DNA from: Allomuricauda sp. CP2A
GTDB lineage: Bacteria; Bacteroidota; Bacteroidia; Flavobacteriales; Flavobacteriaceae
Direction: 5' to 3'
Length of the DNA: 64,000 bases
Assembly (NCBI RefSeq): GCF_001683915.1
Contig: NZ_LXTT01000026.1
Coordinates: 124,001-188,000, forward strand
The notes beneath the pieces are model-generated. The model was not told the origin of the DNA, did not search any database, and saw nothing but the letters and a program-made list of their open reading frames with translations. The translations under genes and the position numbers were made by a program. Below are positions 19,370 through 28,455 of the stretch, one piece after another; position 1 is the first letter of the stretch; every line of letters begins with the position of its first letter.

Positions 19370-20920
19370 ATGAAAAAACAAATACTTCTATGTTGCTTCC
19401 TGCTGATTGGGATGCTGACGGGTGCCCAAAAGATGCCCGTTTCCTATGATTTTGGTGAAAAGTTCCATGACCGGCATCGCTATTCAAACCTATTGACCCT
19501 GGATGAAGATGGTACGGGGGGGTATATTTTGGTACGGGCCTACTACCAAGGACTTGTATTAAAGCCCAAGGGCTACCTTGTTGAACATTACAACAAGGAT
19601 TTGGAACTGATGTCCGAATACAATTACAAGCTCAAAGGCTTGGATTTTGTGGACGGTTTCCTCAAAAATGGGCAGCTGAACCTGTTGTTCCTCAATTATA
19701 ACCATGACAAAGGGGAATATGAATATTGGGTGCATACAAGCCCCATCATTGACTTTAATTTTAGAAGCAAAAAACTGCTTTCCATTGCTTCGGAGGAGGT
19801 GAACGATCCTGTTGGGAAGAACTATTACAATCGCAATTTTTCCAATGGATTCACCACTGCAATTCTTTTTAATGAGGATAAAAGGGGATTCATCATCAGT
19901 ACGCACCATAAAAGGGGGAAAAACAACAAGCACATTATTCACCTGTACGATACGGCCTTGAACAAGAAGTTTGAATACGACTTTTCAGATGAGATAGAGG
20001 AGAAAAACTATGCTTTTGAGAATGTGGCCATTTCCCGGGACCTTCAAACGGTCTATATCGTAGGGAAAGCCTATTTTAAAAAGAGACGTTTTCAGGTAGA
20101 TGAGCGCAAATTTCAATATGAGCTGGTCAAGGTTTCCCAAAATGGAAGCAGAACACAGTCTTTTGTGGATCCAGGAAAGTATCCCGAAGCCCTGTATCCC
20201 ATTATGTTCGATAACAGACTGGTCTGTGCAGGATTTTATGCCGATAGAAAGGATAATCGGTACAATGGAATCGCTTATTTTGATGTTGACCCAACCACTT
20301 TGGAGGTAAACGCTAGAAAATACAACCCCTTTTCCCAGCAATTTATGGAGGATAAATTTGGAAGGGAAGGCGACAAGGACATCAAAAACTTAGTTTTTAA
20401 AGGTGTTGAGGTCACTCCAGAGAAAGACATCTTTTTTAACGCTGAGGAATACTTTGTTACCTCCGGACTTGAGGTTACGGGCGCAGGGCAACGTGTTAAG
20501 ATTGAACGGTACCACTACAACGACATTGTAAGCGTAAAGTTGGATGCCAAGGGTGCAATGGAGTGGGCCCGAAACATTAATAAGACCGAGGTAACGCAGG
20601 GCGATGGAGCCTATGCCTCCTATAGTTCCTACTGTAAGGATGGCAAGACCTATTTCTTTATCTGTACCGCTGCCGAAAGACCAGAGTTGATCAACAATGA
20701 ACGATTGATTTTTAAACAAGGTTTTAGCAGAAACCGTAATGTGTTCCTTATCTCTTTGGATGAAAATGGGAAGATCGACTACGAAAAAATAATAGACTCA
20801 CAGGAAGCCAGATTGCCTTTAATGGTGTCCAAACCCTTAAAGAACGAACAGGAGGACAACATGCTCTTCTATGCAAAAAGAGGCAGTAAAAAACAGTTGG
20901 TCAAGGTGGATTTTAACTAA
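19370..20920 (+). CDS. Secreted protein of unknown function
   Basis: 516 residues from the ATG at 19370, where a signal peptide begins (MKKQILLCCFLLIGMLTGAQ). The longer frame from 19265 overlaps the hydratase and is rejected. The mature part alternates short beta strands and charged loops, with repeats such as GFIISTHHKRGK and NVFLISLDENGK. This suggests a propeller-like or WD-like fold, but I recognise no family. It has no membrane helix and no lipobox. It probably shares the hydratase transcript. Confidence 0.7.
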   Translation: MKKQILLCCFLLIGMLTGAQKMPVSYDFGEKFHDRHRYSNLLTLDEDGTGGYILVRAYYQGLVLKPKGYLVEHYNKDLELMSEYNYKLKGLDFVDGFLKNGQLNLLFLNYNHDKGEYEYWVHTSPIIDFNFRSKKLLSIASEEVNDPVGKNYYNRNFSNGFTTAILFNEDKRGFIISTHHKRGKNNKHIIHLYDTALNKKFEYDFSDEIEEKNYAFENVAISRDLQTVYIVGKAYFKKRRFQVDERKFQYELVKVSQNGSRTQSFVDPGKYPEALYPIMFDNRLVCAGFYADRKDNRYNGIAYFDVDPTTLEVNARKYNPFSQQFMEDKFGREGDKDIKNLVFKGVEVTPEKDIFFNAEEYFVTSGLEVTGAGQRVKIERYHYNDIVSVKLDAKGAMEWARNINKTEVTQGDGAYASYSSYCKDGKTYFFICTAAERPELINNERLIFKQGFSRNRNVFLISLDENGKIDYEKIIDSQEARLPLMVSKPLKNEQEDNMLFYAKRGSKKQLVKVDFN

Positions 20921-20973
20921 AGCTTTTCCTAAACGTTAAATATAGTTTTTAAAAACCATAAAAAGGATTATCT

Positions 20974-21004
20974 CCATAAATTTGGATTAAATCCAATTTT
21001 ATGG
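20974..21004. promoter_or_regulatory. Promoter -7 box inside a 14-bp inverted repeat that spans the start codon
   Basis: TAAATTTG at 20977-20984 is an exact flavobacterial -7 box (TAnnTTTG), 16 bp before the ATG at 21001. It lies in the left arm (20974-20987) of a near-perfect inverted repeat; the right arm (20991-21004) ends on the start codon, with 13 of 14 positions paired and a 3-nt loop. It could be an operator, or an mRNA hairpin hiding the start. No clear -33 TTG is present at normal spacing. Confidence 0.5.
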
Positions 21005-22074
21005 AGTCCAAAGAATTTCTCAAAGGAAGAGGTGCACAGCAAAACACGCCCAACAAGTTTCTGAAGCACGTATATGAAGTGCGTGAGGATTTTTTGGAAT
21101 TCTGTCGCTTGGAAGGGGAGGAAGCAGACAATAACAAGACGCAGTACATCCCCATTTTCCCAAAAACCATTGTCAACAAGGTAGATAGCCCAGATGTTGG
21201 GATGATGTATTCCATGAACCCCTATCAAGGCTGTGAGCATGGCTGTATCTATTGCTATGCCCGCAATGCCCATGAGTATTGGGGCTATAGTGCGGGTCTG
21301 GATTTTGAACGGAAAATTTTGATAAAAAAGTCGGCTCCTGAATTGTTGGAAGCCAAGATCAAACACAAAAATTGGAAAGCAGCGACCATTGTGCTTTCAG
21401 GGAACACGGATTGCTATCAACCCGCCGAAAAAAAGTTTGAGATTACCCGCAAATGTCTCGAAGTCTTCTTAAAGTACCGTCACCCCGTGGGTATCATTAC
21501 CAAAAATGCATTGATCCTTCGGGATTTGGACATTTTAAAGGAATTGAATCGACATCAATTGGTGGCCGTTAATATTTCAATCACTTCACTATCCGAAAAA
21601 ACCAGACGAAAGTTGGAACCCCGGACGGCTTCCCTTCAAAAAAGATTGAAGGCGATTAAAGTGCTTTCAGAGAACAATATTCCCGTAAATGCCATGCTCG
21701 CCCCCATGATTCCGGGCATCAACAGCCATGAATTGTTGAAATTGGCAAAAACGGTATCCGAACATGGGGCACTTTCCTTCGGATTTACGGTAGTTCGACT
21801 GAATGGAGCCATAGGCCAAATCTTTACCGATTGGATTAAAAAGGCCATGCCAGATCGGGCGGAAAAAGTGCTGCACCTCATTCAAGATTGTCATGGTGGG
21901 AGCATCAACGACAGTCGTTTTGGACTTCGGAACAGAGGAGAAGGAAAAATTGCCACCCAAATCCATGATATGGCCAAATTGGCCAGGCAGCTTTATTTTA
22001 AGGATAAAACATTTCCAAGACTTAATGTTGAGCTTCATCAGCAATACAAAAATGGGCAGATGCGATTATTTTGA
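21001..22074 (+). CDS. PA0069 family radical SAM protein
   Basis: 357 residues. The radical SAM cluster motif CEHGCIYCYARNAHEYW (C-x3-C-x2-C) sits near residue 78 after YSMNPYQG. The rest matches the PA0069/SPL-like subgroup: VLSGNTDCYQPAEKK, GIITKNALILRD, SITSL, PMIPGIN. Relatives include spore photoproduct lyase-type enzymes, but the substrate of PA0069 members is unknown. It stands alone between a secreted unknown and the YciI gene. A palindrome over the start codon suggests its own control. Confidence 0.85.
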   Translation: MESKEFLKGRGAQQNTPNKFLKHVYEVREDFLEFCRLEGEEADNNKTQYIPIFPKTIVNKVDSPDVGMMYSMNPYQGCEHGCIYCYARNAHEYWGYSAGLDFERKILIKKSAPELLEAKIKHKNWKAATIVLSGNTDCYQPAEKKFEITRKCLEVFLKYRHPVGIITKNALILRDLDILKELNRHQLVAVNISITSLSEKTRRKLEPRTASLQKRLKAIKVLSENNIPVNAMLAPMIPGINSHELLKLAKTVSEHGALSFGFTVVRLNGAIGQIFTDWIKKAMPDRAEKVLHLIQDCHGGSINDSRFGLRNRGEGKIATQIHDMAKLARQLYFKDKTFPRLNVELHQQYKNGQMRLF

Positions 22075-22176
22075 ATAAATTTATAAAGCTTGTCCAATAC
22101 ACCCTCCACTCTTCGTCTTAAGGATGAAAACAACGTATAACCGTTCACTTTGGGTGGACATTAAAATGTAAAACCG

Positions 22177-22527
22177 ATGAGTAATTTTTTGTATTTGTTC
22201 AGGGGAGGGGATGATTCCTTTGAAAAATTGTCACAAGAAGAAAAGCAGGCCCATATGCAGGTATGGGGCGAATGGATGGGCGGCCTAAAGGAAAAAGGAC
22301 AACTTTTGGACGGCCTTCCTTTGGAAAAGGATGGAAAAGTGGTCCACAAACGAGGGGAGGTGGTCACCAATGGGCCTTTTATTGAAGGTGCGGAGATGGT
22401 GGGAGGCTACCTCATCGTATCGGCAAAAAACATTGATGAGGCCGTTGAAATCTCAAAGGGATGTCCCATTTTTGATTATGAGGGAGCTTTTGTTGAGGTG
22501 CGGGAAATCCTTTCTTTGGACCATTGA
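22177..22527 (+). CDS. YciI/DGPF family protein linked to ECF42 sigma factor
   Basis: 116 residues, single YCII-like ferredoxin-fold domain. The family DGPF signature reads NGPFIEG here, followed by GGYLIVSAKNIDEAVEI. DGPF proteins are characteristic genomic partners of ECF42 sigma factors, and such a gene starts 122 bp downstream on the same strand. Their enzymatic role is not known; YciI relatives act as small dehydrochlorinases or accessory proteins. Confidence 0.85.
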   Translation: MSNFLYLFRGGDDSFEKLSQEEKQAHMQVWGEWMGGLKEKGQLLDGLPLEKDGKVVHKRGEVVTNGPFIEGAEMVGGYLIVSAKNIDEAVEISKGCPIFDYEGAFVEVREILSLDH

Positions 22528-22540
22528 TTTTTTAATCCGA

Positions 22541-22618
22541 TGTCATTTCGAACGAATGTGAGAAATCTAAAACACTTCATTAACGTATTATAGATTTTTC
22601 GTTTTACTCGAAATGACA
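22541..22618. repeat. Extragenic palindromic repeat, TGTCATTTCGA type
   Basis: The left arm starts TGTCATTTCGAACGAATG and runs to GAGAAATCT; the right arm reads AGATTTTTCG and ends CTCGAAATGACA. The arms are complementary with few mismatches around a short AT-rich centre. It has the same ends as the element at 4245-4331. It lies between the YciI gene and its sigma factor and may separate their expression. Confidence 0.75.
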
Positions 22619-22649
22619 TTTTAGGAGTTGGCCCCCAACAATATTACTT

Positions 22650-23897
22650 ATGCCACAAGACCATAACACAACCATTGAACATCTTTTCCGAACGGAATAT
22701 GGAAAAGTGGTGGCCTTATTGACCCATAAGTTTGGCACATCGTACTTGGAGCAGATTGAAGATGCTACCCAAGATACATTTGTAAAGGCCATGCAGGTTT
22801 GGGCCTATCAATCCGTTCCTGATAATCCCACGGGGTGGCTATATCGGGTGGCAAGCAATAGGATGATTGACGTATTGCGAAGCGGCAAGAAACTGGAATA
22901 TCGAGAGCTTGAAGAATTGCAGCATAATAGTACTGTTTCCCATTCCGCCGATCCTGATTTGGACCAATCGATTTCAGATAGTCAATTGAAAATGATATTT
23001 GCCTGTTGTCATCCCTTGCTCTCACAGGAATATCAGATTATACTGAGCCTAAAACTGATTGGTGGGTTCAGCAATAAAGAATTGGCGGAAGCATTGTTAA
23101 AAAAGGAAGAAGCCGTTGCCAAATCCTTTACCAGGGCCAAGAAAAAGTTCAGGGAAGAGGTACAGTTCTTGAAAATTCCCGTGCAAATGGGGTTGCAGTC
23201 AAGTTTGTTCCAAGTGCTCCGGGTCATCTATCTGATGTTTTCTGAAGGATATGCCGCTACCTCGGGCTCACAGATCATTAAAAGGGACATCTGTTATGAA
23301 GCCTTACGTTTGGCCCTTTTGCTTCAGGAAAACAAGTACTGCAAGCACCCCAATCTGAATGCGTTGATTGCCTTGATGTGTTTCCATGCCTCACGATTTG
23401 ATGCCCGGTTGGACGAAGCAGGGGAATTGGTGACCTTGGAACAGCATGACCGTTCCAAATACAATCAAGAGTTGATTTCCATTGGAGTTCATCATCTGGA
23501 AAATGCGGGGACATTGGACCGTACTCCTTCGGAGTATCATTTGGAAGCGGCCCGCTCCTATTACCACAGTAAGGCCAAAAGTTTTGCCCAAACAGATTGG
23601 AAAAATATTCTGTACCTGTACGATGTGCACTTGAAACTGTACTATTCGCCCATGGTGGCCCTAAACCGAATCATCCCTTTTGCCAAGGTTTATGGACCAA
23701 AAGATGGGCTCGTAGAGCTGGAACTCCTTGGCCAACGGGCCAATTTAGGGAATCAAGGGTTGTACCATGCCATTAGGGCAGAACTTCAATCTGAATTGAA
23801 TCAACCTGAAAAACAACAATCAGCCTTAAAAAAGGCCATTGCCCTTACCGAAAACGAACTCGTTAAAAAGCACTACAGAAGGAAAATGAACCTTTGA
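22650..23897 (+). CDS. ECF42-type RNA polymerase sigma factor with DUF6596 C-terminal domain
   Basis: 415 residues, about twice an ordinary ECF factor. Region 2 lies near 10-80 (QIEDATQDTFVKA, PTGWLYRVASNRMID), region 4 near 110-165 (LSQEYQIILSLKLIGGFSNKELAEAL), and a long C-terminal extension (DUF6596, TPR-like) fills the rest, with FSEGYAATSG, YLEA-like helices and a LYDVHLKLYYSPMVALNR block. ECF42 factors need this extension for activity and have no classical anti-sigma factor. The DGPF partner lies just upstream. The stop is 6 bp from the convergent haloperoxidase gene. Confidence 0.88.
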   Translation: MPQDHNTTIEHLFRTEYGKVVALLTHKFGTSYLEQIEDATQDTFVKAMQVWAYQSVPDNPTGWLYRVASNRMIDVLRSGKKLEYRELEELQHNSTVSHSADPDLDQSISDSQLKMIFACCHPLLSQEYQIILSLKLIGGFSNKELAEALLKKEEAVAKSFTRAKKKFREEVQFLKIPVQMGLQSSLFQVLRVIYLMFSEGYAATSGSQIIKRDICYEALRLALLLQENKYCKHPNLNALIALMCFHASRFDARLDEAGELVTLEQHDRSKYNQELISIGVHHLENAGTLDRTPSEYHLEAARSYYHSKAKSFAQTDWKNILYLYDVHLKLYYSPMVALNRIIPFAKVYGPKDGLVELELLGQRANLGNQGLYHAIRAELQSELNQPEKQQSALKKAIALTENELVKKHYRRKMNL

Positions 23898-23903
23898 TGA
23901 GGA

Positions 23904-25379
23904 TTACATTTTCATTTCTTCTTCTTCCCCTACGTGCTTTTTATAGAACTTCCATGCCTCATGCGCCACATCCCGTCCCAATTCCAGACCGGCTATATTA
24001 TCAGCTTGGATGTGATAGCCACCCAGGACTCTTGATATGCCGGCCATTTCAGCGGTTTTGGTGAAGGTTGGGAATTTTAGGGTAACCGTATCACCCAAAT
24101 TATCGGGTTCTGTAAGATATCCTGCAACCAATTCCACTTCCGATCCAAACTCATCACTGCCGGTCCAAAGTTTCAGGGCTTCGGCACAACCCCCACTTAT
24201 GGTACTGTGCCCAGAGGTGTAACTTGGGAAAGGAGGGCATAAAAAGGTGTCTGGTGAGTACGGACGCCATTGGTTGCCGTCCATTTCCATCATTCCTTTT
24301 CCAACGCCGCCCCAAGCCTTTATCTTTTGTTGGTCATAATACTCATGGACCAAGGCGTAAGGTCTGGCAAAGTCATAGTACATTTTGCTGTCCCAAGAGG
24401 CGATGAACGCATCCATGGCCACTACTTGGTTGTAGAAGAACATTTTTACGTCTTCATCCAAGGTATGGTTATCACGTAGTGAAACTTCTTGGGCAAACTT
24501 TAACCAGTGTCCGGCCTGTTGAACGGATTGGGGGCCATCTCGCATGAACTCCACCAAAGCTTTTTGCTCATCGGTGAGGTTGGCTTGCATCTCTATTACT
24601 TCTTTTACCTCTTCTTCCAACTGTTTGGACCCTATTTTAGGGGGAGGGCCCGGGCGGAACTGATCACCAGATTTCAATGAAACGGGTTTTACCTTGTCCC
24701 AAAACGGGGTTAAACATCCCGGGGCGAACTTTCCACCTTTTCCATCGGAAAAATACTTGGGCTGCCAACGGTTGGGGTCAATGTTCTTGTCAACCGGGTT
24801 GATGGGCTCGTATCCGGTATAATCAAAATAAGGAATACCATTGGAACCTTCCTCCTCACCGTATTGGTTGGCACCATCACCCTTTCGGGCTTCAATGACG
24901 GCTTTGGCGGCCAAGTTTCCGATTCCCTCGGGAGTGGTTGGATCCAAAGATTCGTTGTTGGGATCAAGGCCCAACTCCACCATAAAGTTGGTAAAAAGTT
25001 CCTTATCTGAATAATAATATTCGTTCATGGCCCTGTATGCCGCATAACTGATGGCAATTTCCTTGTTTTCAAGGGTCTGTTCTTCAGAGGGTCGTCTTTC
25101 CACGCCATCAAGATAAACAGGTGTTGCTTTTTCATCATATCGGGACCAAGCATCGAAAACTGAAACAAAAATCAAGCCCAGGAACCGTGAGGTTATAGTT
25201 GGTCTTGGCTTAAACATTTCAGTATCGTTTGCCGTTGCGGTGATGGCCATTTCGCTCCATTGGTAGGCGATGTTGTCCGCACCCCTGGGCTCCATGGCGG
25301 CGTCATTTGATTGTTTCGTTTTTTGCTTGCAGTTTAGTAGCGTTATTACAACAAACAGCAGTAAGGTTGCTCTTTTCAT
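23904..25379 (-). CDS. Vanadium-dependent haloperoxidase-like lipoprotein (PAP2 superfamily)
   Basis: 491 residues with a lipoprotein signal (lipobox TLLN-C17). The C-terminal third carries the vanadate/phosphate pocket: PPFPSYTSGHSTISGG with the axial-acid His, and SRVLGGYHIQADN with the second conserved Arg and His. Members oxidise halides with H2O2, or act as phosphatases. Flavobacterial ones are often found as secreted or lipid-anchored forms of this length. Ordinary neighbours give no pathway. Halide preference cannot be read from the sequence. Confidence 0.82.
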   Translation of the reverse strand: MKRATLLLFVVITLLNCKQKTKQSNDAAMEPRGADNIAYQWSEMAITATANDTEMFKPRPTITSRFLGLIFVSVFDAWSRYDEKATPVYLDGVERRPSEEQTLENKEIAISYAAYRAMNEYYYSDKELFTNFMVELGLDPNNESLDPTTPEGIGNLAAKAVIEARKGDGANQYGEEEGSNGIPYFDYTGYEPINPVDKNIDPNRWQPKYFSDGKGGKFAPGCLTPFWDKVKPVSLKSGDQFRPGPPPKIGSKQLEEEVKEVIEMQANLTDEQKALVEFMRDGPQSVQQAGHWLKFAQEVSLRDNHTLDEDVKMFFYNQVVAMDAFIASWDSKMYYDFARPYALVHEYYDQQKIKAWGGVGKGMMEMDGNQWRPYSPDTFLCPPFPSYTSGHSTISGGCAEALKLWTGSDEFGSEVELVAGYLTEPDNLGDTVTLKFPTFTKTAEMAGISRVLGGYHIQADNIAGLELGRDVAHEAWKFYKKHVGEEEEMKM

Positions 25380-25459
25380 AATTGATTTTAGTTCTAAGGC
25401 TGGCGAATATAATGGTTTAATAACCTAAATGCCAGTCATTAATCCAAAAATGATATGTA

Positions 25460-26884
25460 TTAAGTCAGTTCCCAACCCTTACGATATTCACGAGTGACCC
25501 AATCGTTTGCTTTATCGTAATTGGTAATTTTCATATTGTCACCATCCCAGAACAGTTTTCTTCTGCCGGGATATTCAAAAGGATCCCAATCCCCCACTTT
25601 TTTGCCTTCCTTCAATACTTTGTATTGATATGCTTTAACGGCCAGGTTACCCATGAGCACGGTTTCGGTCAATCGTCCGGCTTTGGCAAAATTGGATGAG
25701 GTTGGCGTTCCATTTAAACAGCCATCCACAAAATTGCCAATGTGTCCGCCCATACCTCCGGGAATTCTTGGGTATTTGGGTGCTGGAGCATTGTATAGAT
25801 CCATCATGTCTGAAGGAAGCAAACGGGCATTTTGTGAATAGGTGTCGCAAACCAGAGTGCCTTTTTCACCATACATTATGGTTCCGCCTCCACCATCGCC
25901 AATGGTTTCTCCATCCTTCAGTTCGTCTGGAAGGTCGGGTTTAATCCCACCATCGTACCAATTAAGGGCGATGTCTCCATGCGCTTCATGTTCAAACTTT
26001 AAATGTATTTTGGAGGAAGGTGGACAGGAAGGACTATAATCCGCTTCCACAAAATCACCTACCCAAACGGTTGTACAGCTGGCCTCAGCTTCTGTGGGAT
26101 AGCCCAAATCCAGAACACTGAAAGGGGTTTCCATGATATGGCATCCCATATCGCCCAAAGCGCCAGTGCCAAAATCCCACCATCCCCGCCATTTGAACGG
26201 CAAGTAGGCGGCATTATAATCCCGCATTGCTGCCGGACCCAACCAAGTGTCCCAATCCAATTCCTTGGGCACTCTTTGTTTTTTGGAAGGAACAGGGACG
26301 CCCTGTGGCCAAACAGGTCTGTTGGTCCAACAATCTATGGTATGCACTTTTCCTATGATTCCAGATTCTACCCATTCCCGTGCAATACGGCTACCATCAC
26401 TGGAGGCACCTTGGTTTCCCATTTGGGTAACAATGCCGTTTTCCTCCGCTACTTGGGTCATTAAGCGAGCTTCGTAAATGTTATGGGTCAACGGTTTTTC
26501 AACATAGGCATGTTTTTTCTCCCGCATAAAGGGCAATGCTATGGAAGCGTGCATATGATCGGGGGTGGCCACCATTATGGCATCAATATCATTTAAGTGG
26601 GTATCGAAGACCTTTCTAAAGTCCTTGTATCGTTTTACATCAGGAAATAAGTCAAAAGTGGCTTGGGCACGGCGATCATCTACATCGCAAAATGACACGA
26701 ATTTAACCTTTCCCGTTTCGTTGAGTCCGCGAATTACGCTTTCTCCTCTTCCTCCTACGCCAAAGGCCCCAACATATAAAGTGTCACTAGGAGGAACATG
26801 GGTTTTTCCCAAAACATGGCTTGGAACAATAGAAAAAGCAGCTGAAGCCGCTGCCGCATTTTTAATGAATTTTCTTCTTTGCAT
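25460..26884 (-). CDS. Gfo/Idh/MocA family oxidoreductase with Tat signal
   Basis: 474 residues from the ATG at 26884, which places a true twin-arginine motif at the N-terminus (RRKFIKNAAAA, ending VLGKTH). The upstream extension to 26935 is rejected. The Rossmann motif reads VGAFGVGGRGES, and the EKP signature is intact (YVEKPLTH). The C-terminal half has WWDFGTGALGDMGCHIME and GDGGGGTIMYGEKG. It belongs to the same large Bacteroidota subgroup as the gene at 7723, but has no DUF1080 neighbour. Probably a periplasmic sugar or glycoside oxidoreductase with bound NAD(P). Confidence 0.87.
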   Translation of the reverse strand: MQRRKFIKNAAAASAAFSIVPSHVLGKTHVPPSDTLYVGAFGVGGRGESVIRGLNETGKVKFVSFCDVDDRRAQATFDLFPDVKRYKDFRKVFDTHLNDIDAIMVATPDHMHASIALPFMREKKHAYVEKPLTHNIYEARLMTQVAEENGIVTQMGNQGASSDGSRIAREWVESGIIGKVHTIDCWTNRPVWPQGVPVPSKKQRVPKELDWDTWLGPAAMRDYNAAYLPFKWRGWWDFGTGALGDMGCHIMETPFSVLDLGYPTEAEASCTTVWVGDFVEADYSPSCPPSSKIHLKFEHEAHGDIALNWYDGGIKPDLPDELKDGETIGDGGGGTIMYGEKGTLVCDTYSQNARLLPSDMMDLYNAPAPKYPRIPGGMGGHIGNFVDGCLNGTPTSSNFAKAGRLTETVLMGNLAVKAYQYKVLKEGKKVGDWDPFEYPGRRKLFWDGDNMKITNYDKANDWVTREYRKGWELT

Positions 26885-26931
26885 GTTGTTTAGTTTGAAT
26901 AGCCCTTCAAGATACAAAAAACCGTTAGAGG

Positions 26932-27594
26932 TCAAAACCTATTCCCGTTCCATTCTTTATAAAATTGATCCAAATAAACCAACATAAACTGGTGCCGTTC
27001 TTGAGCCAGTTTTTGGCCCGTTGCCGTATTCATTTTTTCCTTTAGCAAAAGAAGTTTTTCATAAAAATGATTGATGGTCGGCGCTTGGGAATTCTTGTAT
27101 TCCTCCTTGGTCATATTTAGATTGGGGGGAACGTTTGGGTTGTACAGGGGTCTATTTTTGAATCCACCATAATTAAAGGCCCGGGCAATGCCAATGGCAC
27201 CCATAGCATCCAATCGGTCTGCATCTTGTACCACTTGAAGCTCTTTTGATGAAAATGTTGCCGAGCTTTTATCCAAACTATTTTTAAAGGACATGTGTTG
27301 GATGATGTTGACCACATGGTCAATAGTGGTGTTATCCACTTGCTGTGATTTTAGAAAATCACGGGCCATGTTGGGACCCACGTTTTCATCGCCATCATAA
27401 AACTTTGGGTCAGCAATATCGTGTAACAAAGCGGCCAGTTCCACCACGAGTGAATTTACTTCCTCATGTTGGGAAATCAGTTTTGTTGTGTTGAAAACCC
27501 GTTCAATGTGAAACCAATCGTGCCCCCCTTCAGCATGTTGAAGCGTCTCTTTTACAAAATCGATGGTATTTTGTATCAGATGGTCTTTTTTCAT
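26932..27594 (-). CDS. HD domain phosphohydrolase
   Basis: 220 residues. The metal-binding H...HD...D set is visible: GGHDWFHIERV near residue 26, LAALLHDIADPKF near residue 53, and DADRLDAMGAIGIARAF near residue 127. The plan fits YedJ/PF01966-type nucleotide or phosphate-ester phosphohydrolases of about 215-230 residues. Its start overlaps by 4 bp the end of the acyltransferase gene, so the two are translationally coupled. Substrate unknown. Confidence 0.88.
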   Translation of the reverse strand: MKKDHLIQNTIDFVKETLQHAEGGHDWFHIERVFNTTKLISQHEEVNSLVVELAALLHDIADPKFYDGDENVGPNMARDFLKSQQVDNTTIDHVVNIIQHMSFKNSLDKSSATFSSKELQVVQDADRLDAMGAIGIARAFNYGGFKNRPLYNPNVPPNLNMTKEEYKNSQAPTINHFYEKLLLLKEKMNTATGQKLAQERHQFMLVYLDQFYKEWNGNRF

Positions 27595-28334
27595 TTTGAA
27601 GAAAATATTCCAGATACGATCTGTTTTTCGACCTTGGCAATCAATTCTTCAGCATCACCTACATTTTCAACTGGAGGATGGACCTTGAATTTAAGATGAT
27701 TGCCCAATCCCATGGGAAATTTTCCATAGCGCAACAACTTCCACGAATTGTTTATGCTGATGGGTACAATCAGTGCTGCCGGCGCATTTTTCATCAGCAC
27801 CTTTAATCCGGTGGTGCGAAAAGGCTTGGGGACTCCGTTTCGGCTTCGGGTACCTTCCGGAAAGATAACGGCACTGCGTTTGTTGGTTTCGATGTACTTG
27901 CCCAGTTTTTGGAGCTCAGCGATGCTTTGTTTGGGATCCTTTCGGTCAATCAAGGCAGAACCGCTGTGCCTTAAATTAAAGGACACACTGGGTATACCTT
28001 TGCCCAATTCAATTTTACTGACAAACTTTGGATGATGTTTTCGCATATACCAAATCAAGGGTGGAATATCGTACATGCTCTGGTGATTGGTAACAATGAT
28101 CAAAGGTCTGTCCGTGGGAATGTTCTGGTTGTTTTCAAACGTATATCGCGTGCCCAGTACATTGGTACATCGCATGATGAACCAGTTAAGGATTGAAACG
28201 CTGCGTTTATGTGCATCATATCCTACGGCCTTCAAACAAAACCATTGAATGGGATGAAAAATGACCAAAACCAATCCGAAGCAAATAAAAAAAAGTACGG
28301 TCAAAGGATACGAAAGCAACTTTTGCATGCTCAC
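27591..28334 (-). CDS. plsC: 1-acyl-sn-glycerol-3-phosphate acyltransferase (PlsC-like)
   Basis: 247 residues. A hydrophobic N-terminal helix leads into the acyltransferase domain. Motif I is NHQSMYD (the H-x4-D catalytic pair), motif III is FPEGTRSRNG, and VPISINNSW is motif IV. The enzyme moves an acyl chain to lysophosphatidate at the inner membrane, making phosphatidate. A second start lies two codons in. First gene of a pair with the HD phosphohydrolase (4-bp overlap). Confidence 0.85.
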   Translation of the reverse strand: MSMQKLLSYPLTVLFFICFGLVLVIFHPIQWFCLKAVGYDAHKRSVSILNWFIMRCTNVLGTRYTFENNQNIPTDRPLIIVTNHQSMYDIPPLIWYMRKHHPKFVSKIELGKGIPSVSFNLRHSGSALIDRKDPKQSIAELQKLGKYIETNKRSAVIFPEGTRSRNGVPKPFRTTGLKVLMKNAPAALIVPISINNSWKLLRYGKFPMGLGNHLKFKVHPPVENVGDAEELIAKVEKQIVSGIFSSK

Positions 28335-28410
28335 AATGTTGTGGGTTTATTTTGATAAAATCTGGGACTAAAATAACGCATCGTCAACTTTTTTAATGCT
28401 GAAAAACAAA

Positions 28411-28440
28411 AAACCACCCTAAAGGGTGGCTTTATTTTTT
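28411..28440 (-). terminator. Rho-independent terminator after the bacilliredoxin gene
   Basis: Stem CCACCCT (28414-28420) with AGGGTGG (28423-28429). On the minus strand it is followed by TTTTTTGTTTTT, directly downstream of the gene ending at 28456. A T-run on the other side could make it work both ways. Confidence 0.85.
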
Positions 28441-28455
28441 TAAATCGAGGAAGGA

